IMG/VR virus record: IMGVR_UViG_3300032753_000162
Span: 1-24,033 of that record
Length of the DNA stretch: 24,033 bases
Direction: 5' to 3' (one strand)
From: a virus
Part shown: positions 1-6,384 of the stretch, piece after piece
How positions within the stretch are numbered: position 1 is the stretch's first letter
Layout: each line of letters begins with the position of its first letter
Notes under the pieces: generated by a model
Seen by the model: the letters and a program-made list of their open reading frames with translations, nothing else
Told to the model about the DNA's origin: nothing
Databases searched by the model: none
Made by a program: the position numbers and the translations under genes

Positions 1-366
1 AGCACCCACTCGTGAAAAGTGGGTTTCGGCGTATGATACAACAGAAGGTTCCAGCCAATAACTAGAAAAATCCCCATGGGTATAACAAGGAAGGATATCA
101 CTGCTAAGACGGACCATACGAAGAGGCGCTGGGAGTTCACTTACTCGCTCCACTAGCAATCTTGTTGCCTCGATGTTTTGAACCATTAAGTCCCATAATT
201 TCTGTTCCGCTACTTCTCTAGATTGTCTATTTAGCCAGGCAACTGTGGTAGTGCCGGTATTATATCGCTTGGCATCATCTGTGGGCTTAATACCTTCAGT
301 TTGCCCAGCATGGTCAATCCATTTGCAACAGAAACCAATTTTTTTAGTGACTGCTTGGATTTTCAA
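1..366 (-). CDS. uvsE: UV-damage endonuclease UvdE/UvsE, N-terminal part (gene runs off the left edge)
   Basis: The minus-strand frame is open from the left edge to a stop at 400-402 and encodes about 122 residues. The conserved blocks IGFCCKW, TTVAWLNRQ, LRMVRLSSDILP and YTHGDF match the N-terminal half of UV-damage endonucleases, TIM-barrel metal-dependent enzymes that nick DNA 5' of UV photoproducts. The C-terminal metal-binding part is outside the window. No ATG lies near the expected N-terminus. The TTG at 364-366 gives MKIQAVTKKIGFCCKW and is my preferred start, but the GGGAG just upstream sits only one base from it; spacing would better suit an ATC at 358-360, and a GTG at 385-387 has no Shine-Dalgarno. 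It overlaps the end of the upstream 94-residue gene and is probably translated by coupling. The function is clear; the start is not. Confidence 0.85.
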   Translation of the reverse strand, partial: MKIQAVTKKIGFCCKWIDHAGQTEGIKPTDDAKRYNTGTTTVAWLNRQSREVAEQKLWDLMVQNIEATRLLVERVSELPAPLRMVRLSSDILPCYTHGDFSSYWLEPSVVSYAETHFSRVGA

Positions 367-628
367 ACTCCCAGTATGTTGAACCACGTTGTTCTGCTGC
401 TAGTATAGCATTTTCAAAATCTGCTGTCAAGTCCTGGCTACGCAAATCAATTGCTTGGTCTAATACTTCTAACATAGCAACACCAACTTCGTGATTTTCT
501 GTGTCTAATAGACTTTCGCCAATGTCAACTAACTCGTCGACTACTGCATCCAATTCTGCTACTGTAAGATCTTTAACAGATATACTGTTGTCAAGTACTC
601 CGCGAATTATAGTTTCGACATCTCTCAT
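344..628 (-). CDS. hypothetical acidic protein (94 aa)
   Basis: I do not recognise this protein. It is acidic and predicted to be helical, with a run of DELVDIGESLL-type heptads and no cysteine, signal peptide or membrane segment. Its start codon overlaps the stop of the upstream 63-residue gene by four bases (ATGA), and its own end overlaps the beginning of the UvdE gene. It therefore belongs to the small-gene operon that starts at 1836. Small acidic proteins in such clusters of T4-type phages are often early host-takeover factors, but nothing in the sequence shows this here. Confidence 0.75.
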   Translation of the reverse strand: MRDVETIIRGVLDNSISVKDLTVAELDAVVDELVDIGESLLDTENHEVGVAMLEVLDQAIDLRSQDLTADFENAILAAEQRGSTYWEFENPSSH

Positions 629-816
629 AGTTTCATAATCCGACTAATAGCTTCTGTTGCTTCAGGGAAACCTTGACGTGCTTTAGCTTCTACCGCCTGC
701 TCAACATAGTCCAGTTGCAGTTTGTTTAAGTCATCCAAAAAGCCTTGGATTTGATCTCGTGGAATAGTCATGCGAAATGTATTTTTATCTGGACGGGGTG
801 TATCGTTAGGCCACAT
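625..816 (-). CDS. hypothetical small protein (63 aa)
   Basis: Unrecognised protein starting MWPNDTPRPDKN, followed by an amphipathic helical region rich in Q, E and K. It shares a four-base ATGA overlap with the next gene and a one-base TAATG overlap with the previous one, so translation is very likely coupled. No domain, membrane segment or metal site is visible. Its reality rests on this tight gene packing. Confidence 0.7.
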   Translation of the reverse strand: MWPNDTPRPDKNTFRMTIPRDQIQGFLDDLNKLQLDYVEQAVEAKARQGFPEATEAISRIMKL

Positions 817-959
817 TATTCATTATCCTCTACAATATGTACATCATCATATAAACTACATTCTTTTAATTCATCTGCTATTGCATCAGCACTAAACACG
901 TCAAAGCATTGTTCGTGTCTAACTGCTTGACCATTTTTATAAGCAATAACTGTGATCAT
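816..959 (-). CDS. hypothetical small protein (47 aa)
   Basis: The frame is open further upstream, but the ATG at 957-959 is the likely start: AAGG lies five bases before it, and it begins one base after the stop of the upstream gene. The product starts MITVIAYKNGQAV and ends acidic (DDVHIVEDNE). The YKNG motif near the N-terminus recurs in the 82-residue protein at 1167-1415, so the two may be distant relatives. Function unknown. Confidence 0.65.
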   Translation of the reverse strand: MITVIAYKNGQAVRHEQCFDVFSADAIADELKECSLYDDVHIVEDNE

Positions 960-960
960 A

Positions 961-1170
961 TTAACCTTGGATGAATACTTCAACTGTTTGTACACACGCA
1001 ACAAACTCTTCAAACGTCAACAAACTGTACGGACTGTGATTGTAAAACTCACGCGGCATATCGACTCGTTGACCATGCTTGTAACACTCATGGAAGATCT
1101 TAATGTTATCTTCTTCTACATCTTCGCTCGGACGATATTCATAACCTAGATAGCTGTATAAACTGTTCAT
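961..1170 (-). CDS. hypothetical small protein (69 aa)
   Basis: Unrecognised, Tyr- and Phe-rich, acidic protein beginning MNSLYSYLGYEYRPSED. It contains YKHGQRVDMP, a weak echo of the YKNG-type motif of two neighbours, and ends FEEFVACVQTVEVFIQG. Its start overlaps the stop of the upstream gene by four bases (ATGA). No signal peptide or known domain is seen. Confidence 0.7.
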   Translation of the reverse strand: MNSLYSYLGYEYRPSEDVEEDNIKIFHECYKHGQRVDMPREFYNHSPYSLLTFEEFVACVQTVEVFIQG

Positions 1171-1415
1171 GATTGTTCCTTAAAGTAAATTGTAAAAGCA
1201 CGGGCATTTCTTTTTAAGGTGTCGCGTTGTCTTAAATGCGGACCGCGATATCGAGTACGATAATTATAACCTAAACGATTTAAACCTTCTCTAACACCAT
1301 CAAGTCTGTCAATGGGCACCATACGCAAAGTAGGATACTCTTTAACAGTTTTGTACAAGACAGGTAACCCAGCAATAAAAGCTTCTGTTACTAAGTCACC
1401 GTTCTTGTAATACAT
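1167..1415 (-). CDS. hypothetical basic protein (82 aa)
   Basis: The protein starts MYYKNGDLVTEAF, is short and becomes basic in its second half (RTRYRGPHLRQRDTLKRNAR), which could suit nucleic-acid binding, although no fold is recognisable. The start codon comes one base after the stop of the 139-residue gene and the 3' end overlaps the next gene by ATGA. It is part of the operon read from the promoter at 1867-1895. Confidence 0.7.
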   Translation of the reverse strand: MYYKNGDLVTEAFIAGLPVLYKTVKEYPTLRMVPIDRLDGVREGLNRLGYNYRTRYRGPHLRQRDTLKRNARAFTIYFKEQS

Positions 1416-1416
1416 C

Positions 1417-1836
1417 TTAGTTAGCCTCGTAAGCCGCTTTTAACTTCTTCATAAACTCTGCACGGATCTTAGCCGCTTGCTTAGGAGTGTATGGCGCATC
1501 ATCTGCACCAACTGAAGTAGTACCAACAACTAATCGAACATTTTTTGCCACTACAGTTTTTGTCTTTGCTACTGCCTTGGGTTTTGCAAAAGGGTTCTCA
1601 TCTTTGGCATTAGCCGCAAACATGGCTTCTACTTCTGCGTCAACTTTCTTAAAAAAGTTAGTGAGCGCAAACTTAGCAGCTTCGTTTTTAGTCATTTCTT
1701 TAGGGAGTAACATCATAGTAACATCAGTGTCGCCCAATTTTGCCAACTGCAATACACGGGCTTCATTACCTGCTGTGCGGAACTTGAGTTCACCTGCTAC
1801 ACGGCTAAAACCTACATACGAAATTAATTTAGACAT
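1417..1836 (-). CDS. hypothetical lysine/alanine-rich protein (139 aa), first gene of the small-gene operon
   Basis: The ATG is preceded by AAGGAG six bases upstream, a strong ribosome binding site. The N-terminal half (MSKLISYVGFSRVAGELKF...) looks folded; the middle is a Lys/Ala/Pro linker (PFAKPKAVAKTKTVVAK); the C-terminus is a basic helix (KQAAKIRAEFMKKLKAAYE). The layout suggests a small nucleic-acid- or protein-binding factor, but I do not recognise the family. A sigma70-like promoter lies 31-59 bases upstream, so this is the promoter-proximal gene of the run that ends in UvdE. Confidence 0.8.
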   Translation of the reverse strand: MSKLISYVGFSRVAGELKFRTAGNEARVLQLAKLGDTDVTMMLLPKEMTKNEAAKFALTNFFKKVDAEVEAMFAANAKDENPFAKPKAVAKTKTVVAKNVRLVVGTTSVGADDAPYTPKQAAKIRAEFMKKLKAAYEAN

Positions 1837-1866
1837 TTGCTACTCCTTATTAGTTACTATACAAGT

Positions 1867-1895
1867 ATTATACTATTTTGGGAATTAACGGACAA
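1867..1895 (-). promoter_or_regulatory. sigma70-like promoter for the 1836-1 operon
   Basis: On the minus strand TTGTCC (1890-1895), a 17-base spacer and TATAAT (1867-1872) form a host-type promoter. The leader to the ATG at 1836 is about 25 bases and carries an AAGGAG ribosome binding site. The spacer contains AATTCCCAAAATAG, nearly identical to that of the promoter at 2055-2083. Confidence 0.75.
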
Positions 1896-1901
1896 CCGAA
1901 A

Positions 1902-2048
1902 TTAGTCTTCCAATTTACGGTGTTTTTGGGTGCGTTTGTAGCGGGTTTTGAGCTCCACTTGTTGGGGTCTGAATGGGGTGTCGCGAAAAAACAACACATT
2001 GTGAATGCGTGTTTTGCGTGGGGATTTTGCAACAATCTTATTCTTCAT
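1902..2048 (-). CDS. small basic protein (48 aa) in the 1837-2083 gap
   Basis: This short reading frame fills what otherwise looks like a 247-base gap. It encodes MKNKIVAKSPRKTRIHN..., continues through FRDTPFRPQQVELKTRY and ends KRTQKHRKLED; about one third of the residues are Lys or Arg. A basic protein of this size could bind nucleic acid, but the family is unknown to me. There is no Shine-Dalgarno. Instead a sigma70-like -10 element ends six bases before the ATG, so the transcript should start at or next to the start codon (leaderless). The own promoter and the biased composition support a real gene. Confidence 0.65.
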   Translation of the reverse strand: MKNKIVAKSPRKTRIHNVLFFRDTPFRPQQVELKTRYKRTQKHRKLED

Positions 2049-2054
2049 ATAGTA

Positions 2055-2083
2055 ATTATACTATATTGGGAATTTAAGGTCAA
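2055..2083 (-). promoter_or_regulatory. sigma70-like promoter for the 48-residue basic protein
   Basis: The minus strand reads TTGACC (2078-2083), 17 bases, TATAAT (2055-2060): five of six and six of six consensus bases at ideal spacing. It abuts the stop codon of the upstream gene. The predicted start site falls at about 2048, the first base of the ATG. Its spacer shares the AATTCCCAA(T/A)ATAG block with the promoter at 1867-1895. Confidence 0.8.
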
Positions 2084-2311
2084 TTAGTGCAGAGTGCCGC
2101 TATCTATGTCCATTAACTGCTCAGGATCTGAATATCCAAATAGTGCAAGTATTTTCTGAATATTGTCTGGAGTCTTAAAGGGAAGATTGTCAGGGAAGAA
2201 CGCCGATTTTAGTTCGCCGTCTGGTCCAAATATAAATCCATAATCGTCTTCGCTAATATCGTCTTCGCAAAAACCATCTTCGATTGCTAATTCTTCTGAT
2301 AACTTAGTCAT
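2084..2311 (-). CDS. hypothetical acidic protein (75 aa)
   Basis: Very acidic unknown protein with EDGFCEDDISEDDYGF near the N-terminus, a GPDGELKSAFFPDNLPF core and a helical C-terminal part. GGAG five bases before the ATG is a good ribosome binding site, and the start overlaps the stop of the metallopeptidase-like gene by ATGA. Together with that gene and sleB it forms one transcription unit. Acidic small phage proteins can mimic DNA or inhibit host enzymes; nothing here proves that. Confidence 0.75.
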   Translation of the reverse strand: MTKLSEELAIEDGFCEDDISEDDYGFIFGPDGELKSAFFPDNLPFKTPDNIQKILALFGYSDPEQLMDIDSGTLH

Positions 2312-2913
2312 GTTAGCTCCAGTCTATTAATATACTTAGCGACTTGTTTTTTTAATTGTAACATAACATTACGATCTTGTCTAAAGTATTTTTGATATGT
2401 TCTGTACACTTTGGTCTTGGTCATTGCTCTATCGTACACCACCATTTCGCTTGCAACATTAAAAGCATGTGCAAGTATTTCATCTTCGCATCCTAGGTAG
2501 TCCTGCATACTATCCCCGTATCGTAGAGTTGATGCGCTACGATATCCTCGACCATGTCGATACCCACGCTTTCGGCAATAGTATTGATGTAAGTATTCGT
2601 GAGTAACCACATCGGCTAAATGAAAACTAATCGAGTCCCAGTTGTAGTTTTTAAAAGTTACGTGTTGGCATTTGGTACCAAAAGTCAACGTGATGTAAAC
2701 ACAGGGTTCATTATGACTATCTTCGTAAGGACGGTACTCGCCGCCGACCCAAAAGTCTTTTTTGGTTAATTGAGAACTACGTATGCAAGTGAATCGTAAT
2801 TGGCTATCACGAAATTGCATACGTATTAAACGAGTAAATTGCTCTGGCGTAAAAATCCTGCCACTGTGTCTAGTGGCTAAAGATTTAATACGCTCTAGAG
2901 CTTCGAAGAACAT
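2308..2913 (-). CDS. HExxH zinc-metallopeptidase-like protein (201 aa)
   Basis: The key feature is VVTHEYLHQYY with H105, E106 and H109, the zinc-binding and catalytic residues of zincins. A glutamate in CEDEILAHAF (E143 or E145), about 35 residues later, is a plausible third ligand, as in gluzincin-like folds. The rest is basic, with no signal peptide or membrane segment, so the protein is probably cytoplasmic or in the virion. Such proteins might process phage or host proteins; the substrate is unknown. An SprT-like role in DNA-protein crosslink removal is possible, but I do not see a clear SprT domain. It lies between the SleB hydrolase gene and a small acidic protein gene and has no obvious Shine-Dalgarno. 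Confidence 0.65.
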   Translation of the reverse strand: MFFEALERIKSLATRHSGRIFTPEQFTRLIRMQFRDSQLRFTCIRSSQLTKKDFWVGGEYRPYEDSHNEPCVYITLTFGTKCQHVTFKNYNWDSISFHLADVVTHEYLHQYYCRKRGYRHGRGYRSASTLRYGDSMQDYLGCEDEILAHAFNVASEMVVYDRAMTKTKVYRTYQKYFRQDRNVMLQLKKQVAKYINRLELT

Positions 2914-2918
2914 TTTAG

Positions 2919-3602
2919 TTAGATGACACGGTCCGCATAAAATACATGGCCGCCAATCCTAGACACCGGTTGTTTAGACTTTGCCCATGCAGGCCGTACT
3001 GCGGTAGCATGGAAGTATAGTGCATCACTATACTTGTTTTGCCAAGTAACATACTCGCCTTTGAGTAAACGTTCAGCAACTTCTTGACTAGCTTCCCATC
3101 GGTCGTCTGTTTCCTTGGGTTTGTGTACAAACATACAGCGCCAGCTAAACTGACACACGTCGGCATTTTGTGTAACAAATGTTTTGACTTTTTGTTTTTC
3201 TGGTGTACCAAAGTAACCAGTTTTCACCATGCGCTCTTCCGAGACTTCAATGGTACGAACTCTGACTGTACGTTGATCTACTACTGAGCAAATTGTTTTA
3301 CCAAAGCGGCCATCGCGGACGCGATTAATGGTAACCATGGCTACTGCCACTTTGCCTTCTTCTGGTTCCATACCAGCTTCGTAATAGATATTCTTTGCAA
3401 GGCAATCGACATCCTTGCTTGATATGTTGATGTCTACAATGGGACTCATTATAGCACCTACTAAATTGTCCAAGCGATCTTGTGCTTGTATTTTGACGGT
3501 GTTAAAAAAACTTTGTTGCTGTACTGCTACTTCTTCTGCATGACCGGGTGCCATTACGGTCAGGGCTAATATTGCTACGATTGTTTGAATAATCGTTCTC
3601 AT
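2919..3602 (-). CDS. SleB/CwlJ-type cell-wall hydrolase with signal peptide (227 aa)
   Basis: Residues 1-22 form a signal peptide (MRTIIQTIVAILALTVMAPG then HAEE), so the protein is exported to the periplasm. Residues about 65-227 match the SleB/CwlJ hydrolase family: AKNIYYEAG with the presumed catalytic E75, VAVAMVTINRV, FGKTICSVV, and VCQFSW. The family cleaves peptidoglycan glycan strands, so this is a candidate endolysin or a wall-remodelling enzyme. A Sec-exported lysin would not need a holin pore for export. The gene has its own sigma70-like promoter, a leader hairpin and a very strong AAGGAGGA ribosome binding site, which suggests high expression. The region 3603-3745 holds only these control elements. 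Confidence 0.85.
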   Translation of the reverse strand: MRTIIQTIVAILALTVMAPGHAEEVAVQQQSFFNTVKIQAQDRLDNLVGAIMSPIVDINISSKDVDCLAKNIYYEAGMEPEEGKVAVAMVTINRVRDGRFGKTICSVVDQRTVRVRTIEVSEERMVKTGYFGTPEKQKVKTFVTQNADVCQFSWRCMFVHKPKETDDRWEASQEVAERLLKGEYVTWQNKYSDALYFHATAVRPAWAKSKQPVSRIGGHVFYADRVI

Positions 3603-3622
3603 AAAGTCCTCCTTAGGTTAAT

Positions 3623-3647
3623 ATGCCTTCCATACAGCAGAAGGCAT
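3623..3647 (-). promoter_or_regulatory. 5' leader hairpin of the SleB gene
   Basis: ATGCCTTC (3623-3630) and GAAGGCAT (3640-3647) form an 8-bp perfect stem with a 9-base loop in the predicted leader, about 9 bases before the Shine-Dalgarno. It is too far from a T-run to be a terminator; it may stabilise the mRNA or tune translation. Confidence 0.55.
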
Positions 3648-3676
3648 TAGATATTTAAGTACATATCTATTGAGTT

Positions 3677-3705
3677 ATAATACTATATAAGTGATTGCAA
3701 GTCAA
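3677..3705 (-). promoter_or_regulatory. sigma70-like promoter for the SleB unit
   Basis: The minus strand has TTGACT (3700-3705), 17 bases, TATTAT (3677-3682), each one base off consensus. The spacer ends in ATATAG, as in the promoter at 2055. The predicted leader is about 68 bases. A TTAAATA late-type motif near 3650 might add a second start. Confidence 0.7.
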
Positions 3706-3745
3706 GGTAAGTAACGCTTCTGGACAAAAAACTGCCATTATAACC

Positions 3746-5545
3746 CTACTTATTCTGTGATAAGTACGTAGTTAACGGTATATTTTGAAGTTGAGCTTGA
3801 GCCAATGCACGAGCAGGATTTGGATCGTTGTCTAACGTAATTCCCCTCGCGGCAAATAAACTGTTGTTGATTGACTCAGCAGTGGCCGATTTGATAGTGT
3901 CGCCGTAGACATCACTGGTGACTAAATTACCAAAAAATTGATAAGTTTGAAACTGGGTAGCGTCAGAAGATAGTGCACCAATTCGTTGTGCAAAGTTTTC
4001 TAACATCTGTGCTGTGCCAGACCCAAAGGTTACTCCAGCATCAGTTAAGTTTGTAATTTCGTTGGTGATTTTATTTAATATTTTGTAGTAAGCTGTCTGC
4101 CCCGAAGTCAGTGCAGTTGATGACAATGCAGTCAATGTTGAATTAATTGCTGTCACGGCATTTTGTACTGGAGTAATATTAGCGTTTCCGATATAGCCAG
4201 TAACTGCTGCATCAAGTGTAGTTACGTTGGCCAATAATGTTCCTTCGGCTGCAACGTAATTGGTATTTAATGTTGTAAATAAACTGGTGTAAGGTATGCC
4301 AGTTGCGGCTCCCAGGTAGTCGCACATTACAGGATTACCAAACGGTCCTGTTCCTGTTCCTGTTATTGAATTTAATGTAGAAATTGTATTACTTGATAGT
4401 ACTGTGGCATTTGCATTTGCAGTAGTGTAACTTAATGTTGGTACAACAATAGACAACAAGAAGTTGGCTAAGTCGGTCCATGAGTTAAAGTTACCCTGAC
4501 CGATCCTGGCCTGCAGGTATTCACCGAGAGTGTAAAAATCAACAATGCCCAAGGCACCAAGTTGTGTATACTGAGATGAAGTTACAACCTTATTAAGGTT
4601 TAGATAATCTGCAAGATTCGTAATTGACACATTGGCAATAGTTGATTTAGTTGCTGTAGTAATGGCTTGTAAATTTGCGCCTGTAACATTTCCGTATATT
4701 GATAGTACAACACCTGTACTATTTCCAAGTACTAAATTAGTTGTTGTTACGTTGGTAACAGACGGCAATGTTATTGGGCCAAATGTTGTTCCACGTGTTG
4801 TTGTTGTAATTTGTGGTGCGGTTGTTGTAGAGCTCTGCGGTACTTGTAATAGATTATTTGTGTTTAATCCAGCGGCCGCTAACTGCACCGATAAGTTTCC
4901 GTAGTTGCCTAACTGCTGATTCAATATGTTTTGTCCAAACACATAAGGGTTACCAATTGAGTTGATATTTTTAATATCATACATGGTTCCCCAGGTTGAA
5001 ATAACATTAGCAATCAATGGTGCATTTGCATCAATTCCATTACTAATAAGATCAACAGGTCCGGTGTATCCTATGCCACTTTGTGCATAGGTCTTACTTT
5101 GTAGTAAGTTTACGCTGGATACTGTATCAAATGTTAATGCTGCATAACTGTAGGCTGTTTGAAACGTGTTGGCAAAACTGGCCATGCCATAAGCAAACGG
5201 TGCTTGTGCTTGTGCTCGTACTGTGCCAGAGAAACTAGAAGTATTAACATTGGCATTGCTGTATTGCACAACGTTGGTACTACATACAGGAGTAATATTG
5301 GCAGGGTACAAATCAATTAACCATTGTCCGTGAGTAACACCGAGACCTAGTTTAGATAAAGCATTGACCAAGGTTCCAGATATACTTGCATTGGCATTTG
5401 CCGCTGTGGCAAATACGTTGGCAATTAACACAATCGGAGCCTGTGCTTTAAATGTAGATATTTGTGACAACAGATTTGCTGAAGTAGCAATTCCTTGTCC
5501 GTTAACGATACTGCTTGCAGCAGTTAATTGAATTGCAGAAGCCAT
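3746..5545 (-). CDS. large Asn/Thr/Ala-rich virion protein, probably tail or baseplate associated (599 aa)
   Basis: The sequence is rich in Asn, Thr, Ser and Ala, with many beta-prone stretches (NVTTTNLVLGNSTG, SNTISTLNSITGTGTG) and very few charged residues. That composition is typical of phage adhesin, fibre and baseplate proteins. There is no signal peptide or enzyme motif. Its start overlaps the stop of the PAAR gene by one base (TAATG), so the two are translated together, which favours a position in the tail spike or baseplate. The C-terminus (DNDPNPARALAQAQLQ) is more helical. I do not recognise the family; a fibre-adaptor or baseplate wedge protein is equally possible. Confidence 0.8.
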   Translation of the reverse strand: MASAIQLTAASSIVNGQGIATSANLLSQISTFKAQAPIVLIANVFATAANANASISGTLVNALSKLGLGVTHGQWLIDLYPANITPVCSTNVVQYSNANVNTSSFSGTVRAQAQAPFAYGMASFANTFQTAYSYAALTFDTVSSVNLLQSKTYAQSGIGYTGPVDLISNGIDANAPLIANVISTWGTMYDIKNINSIGNPYVFGQNILNQQLGNYGNLSVQLAAAGLNTNNLLQVPQSSTTTAPQITTTTRGTTFGPITLPSVTNVTTTNLVLGNSTGVVLSIYGNVTGANLQAITTATKSTIANVSITNLADYLNLNKVVTSSQYTQLGALGIVDFYTLGEYLQARIGQGNFNSWTDLANFLLSIVVPTLSYTTANANATVLSSNTISTLNSITGTGTGPFGNPVMCDYLGAATGIPYTSLFTTLNTNYVAAEGTLLANVTTLDAAVTGYIGNANITPVQNAVTAINSTLTALSSTALTSGQTAYYKILNKITNEITNLTDAGVTFGSGTAQMLENFAQRIGALSSDATQFQTYQFFGNLVTSDVYGDTIKSATAESINNSLFAARGITLDNDPNPARALAQAQLQNIPLTTYLSQNK

Positions 5546-5835
5546 TAGTTAATAGTCACAGTCGGACTACCACTAGCTACCACATGTCCGCATTGAAACG
5601 GATCGCCTACTCTTGCGGCAGGTTTACCATCAATGAATACTGTAGCACTTCCCGATATAATCGGATTAGGCACATGCGGTTGGTGTATTTGCTGTGGGCG
5701 ATATGGTGCGTGATCTCTATCTAAGCTACCAACAGTTGCAGCAGGTTGCCCATCAATGAAAACCGTGGTTGAGCACTGGCTTGTAATTGCACCGTCGCTA
5801 TTATCTGGGTCACCTAATCTTGCAGCTGCTGGCAT
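5545..5835 (-). CDS. PAAR-domain spike-tip protein (96 aa)
   Basis: The sequence shows the repeated PAAR pattern: AARLGD at the start, TVFIDGQPAATVGS, then SATVFIDGKPAARVGDPFQCGH and SPTVTIN. PAAR proteins form a small cone, usually with bound metal, that sharpens the tip of the central tail spike, as gp5.4 does in T4 and PAAR proteins do on type VI secretion VgrG. Cys and His residues near both halves (C21, C82, H84) may bind that metal. It sits between the Sm-like gene and the 599-residue virion protein, joined to both by TAATG overlaps. The length is normal for a stand-alone PAAR protein. Confidence 0.9.
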   Translation of the reverse strand: MPAAARLGDPDNSDGAITSQCSTTVFIDGQPAATVGSLDRDHAPYRPQQIHQPHVPNPIISGSATVFIDGKPAARVGDPFQCGHVVASGSPTVTIN

Positions 5836-6143
5836 TATTTAATTATTCCACTAGACACTGGTTCTATACCTGTTGTAGTACGGATATAGTGATTCTCGAT
5901 ATCCTTAATAACAGTATTATGCATAATAACATGCGATTTATTCAGTGTTACATTATTATTTATATCCGCAGAAATCATGCTTTGCATCAGGCCAATACCT
6001 TGATTACTTGGCATAAGTGTACATGGTTTACTAACAACGTAACCGTCTGCTTTTTCTTCTACGAGTTTAGCAACAATTTCTTCGCCTGTTGTAATCTTGA
6101 AACACATGATATCTCCTGCTGAGTATCCTTTTTGAATTAACAT
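5835..6143 (-). CDS. Sm-like small protein (102 aa)
   Basis: The segment DIMCFKITTGEEIVAKLVEEKADGYVVSKPCTLMP resembles the Sm1 part of Sm/LSm-like beta barrels (substrate-binding strand, glycine, then V-x-x-P-x-x-L), and phage proteins of this pattern are common in T4-type viruses infecting aquatic bacteria. The C-terminal half (NNNVTLNKSHVIMHNTVIKDIEN) is unrecognised. Its role is unknown; RNA binding or a structural role are both possible. AAGGAT precedes the ATG, which follows the glutaredoxin stop by three bases. A late promoter motif lies inside the gene and could drive the PAAR gene downstream. Confidence 0.55.
   Translation of the reverse strand: MLIQKGYSAGDIMCFKITTGEEIVAKLVEEKADGYVVSKPCTLMPSNQGIGLMQSMISADINNNVTLNKSHVIMHNTVIKDIENHYIRTTTGIEPVSSGIIK
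5957..5964 (-). promoter_or_regulatory. T4-type late promoter motif TATAAATA inside the Sm-like gene
   Basis: TATAAATA on the minus strand is the full T4 late -10 consensus. It lies about 120 bases before the PAAR start and could allow late transcription of the PAAR and 599-residue virion genes apart from the RNR operon. Location inside a gene lowers confidence. Confidence 0.5.
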
Positions 6144-6146
6144 AAT

Positions 6147-6371
6147 TTATCCTTGTAAATGTTTTCTTAGTTCTGTAAATCCGCCTACATACACATCATC
6201 CAAGAAGATCTGTGGTAATGTACGTGCAGTTGGTACTGCTTCTAATAACTGTTCTTTAGTCCACTCGTGCATTACGTTACGTTCTTCGTAATCAATGCCC
6301 TTTGAATCTAATAATGCTTTTGCCTGAACACAAAAAGGACAGGCATCCTTACTCCATACTATTGCTTTCAT
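6147..6371 (-). CDS. glutaredoxin (74 aa)
   Basis: The product has WSKDACPFCVQAKALL with the CPFC redox pair, TLPQIFLDD with the cis-proline, and GGFTEL for glutathione binding, and is the usual length of a phage glutaredoxin. It reduces the C-terminal cysteine pair of NrdA and so renews ribonucleotide reductase. The reading frame extends 17 codons further upstream into nrdB, but the ATG at 6369-6371 fits family length and is preceded by AAGGAAAGAG; it lies 13 bases after the nrdB stop. Being directly downstream of nrdB supports its role as electron donor. Confidence 0.9.
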   Translation of the reverse strand: MKAIVWSKDACPFCVQAKALLDSKGIDYEERNVMHEWTKEQLLEAVPTARTLPQIFLDDVYVGGFTELRKHLQG

Positions 6372-6384
6372 ATCTCTTTCCTTC

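Noticed and set aside
2915-3211. 98-residue reading frame in another frame of the SleB gene
   Set aside because: It lies fully inside the well-supported wall hydrolase gene, is rich in unlikely composition and shows no start signal.
3700-3745. Terminator after the 599-residue virion gene
   Set aside because: A six-T run is present on the minus strand, but I find no stable stem before it.
4632-4904. 90-residue plus-strand hydrophobic frame
   Set aside because: It is antisense to the Asn/Thr-rich virion gene, whose AAT/ACN codons read as V/G/C-rich in reverse.
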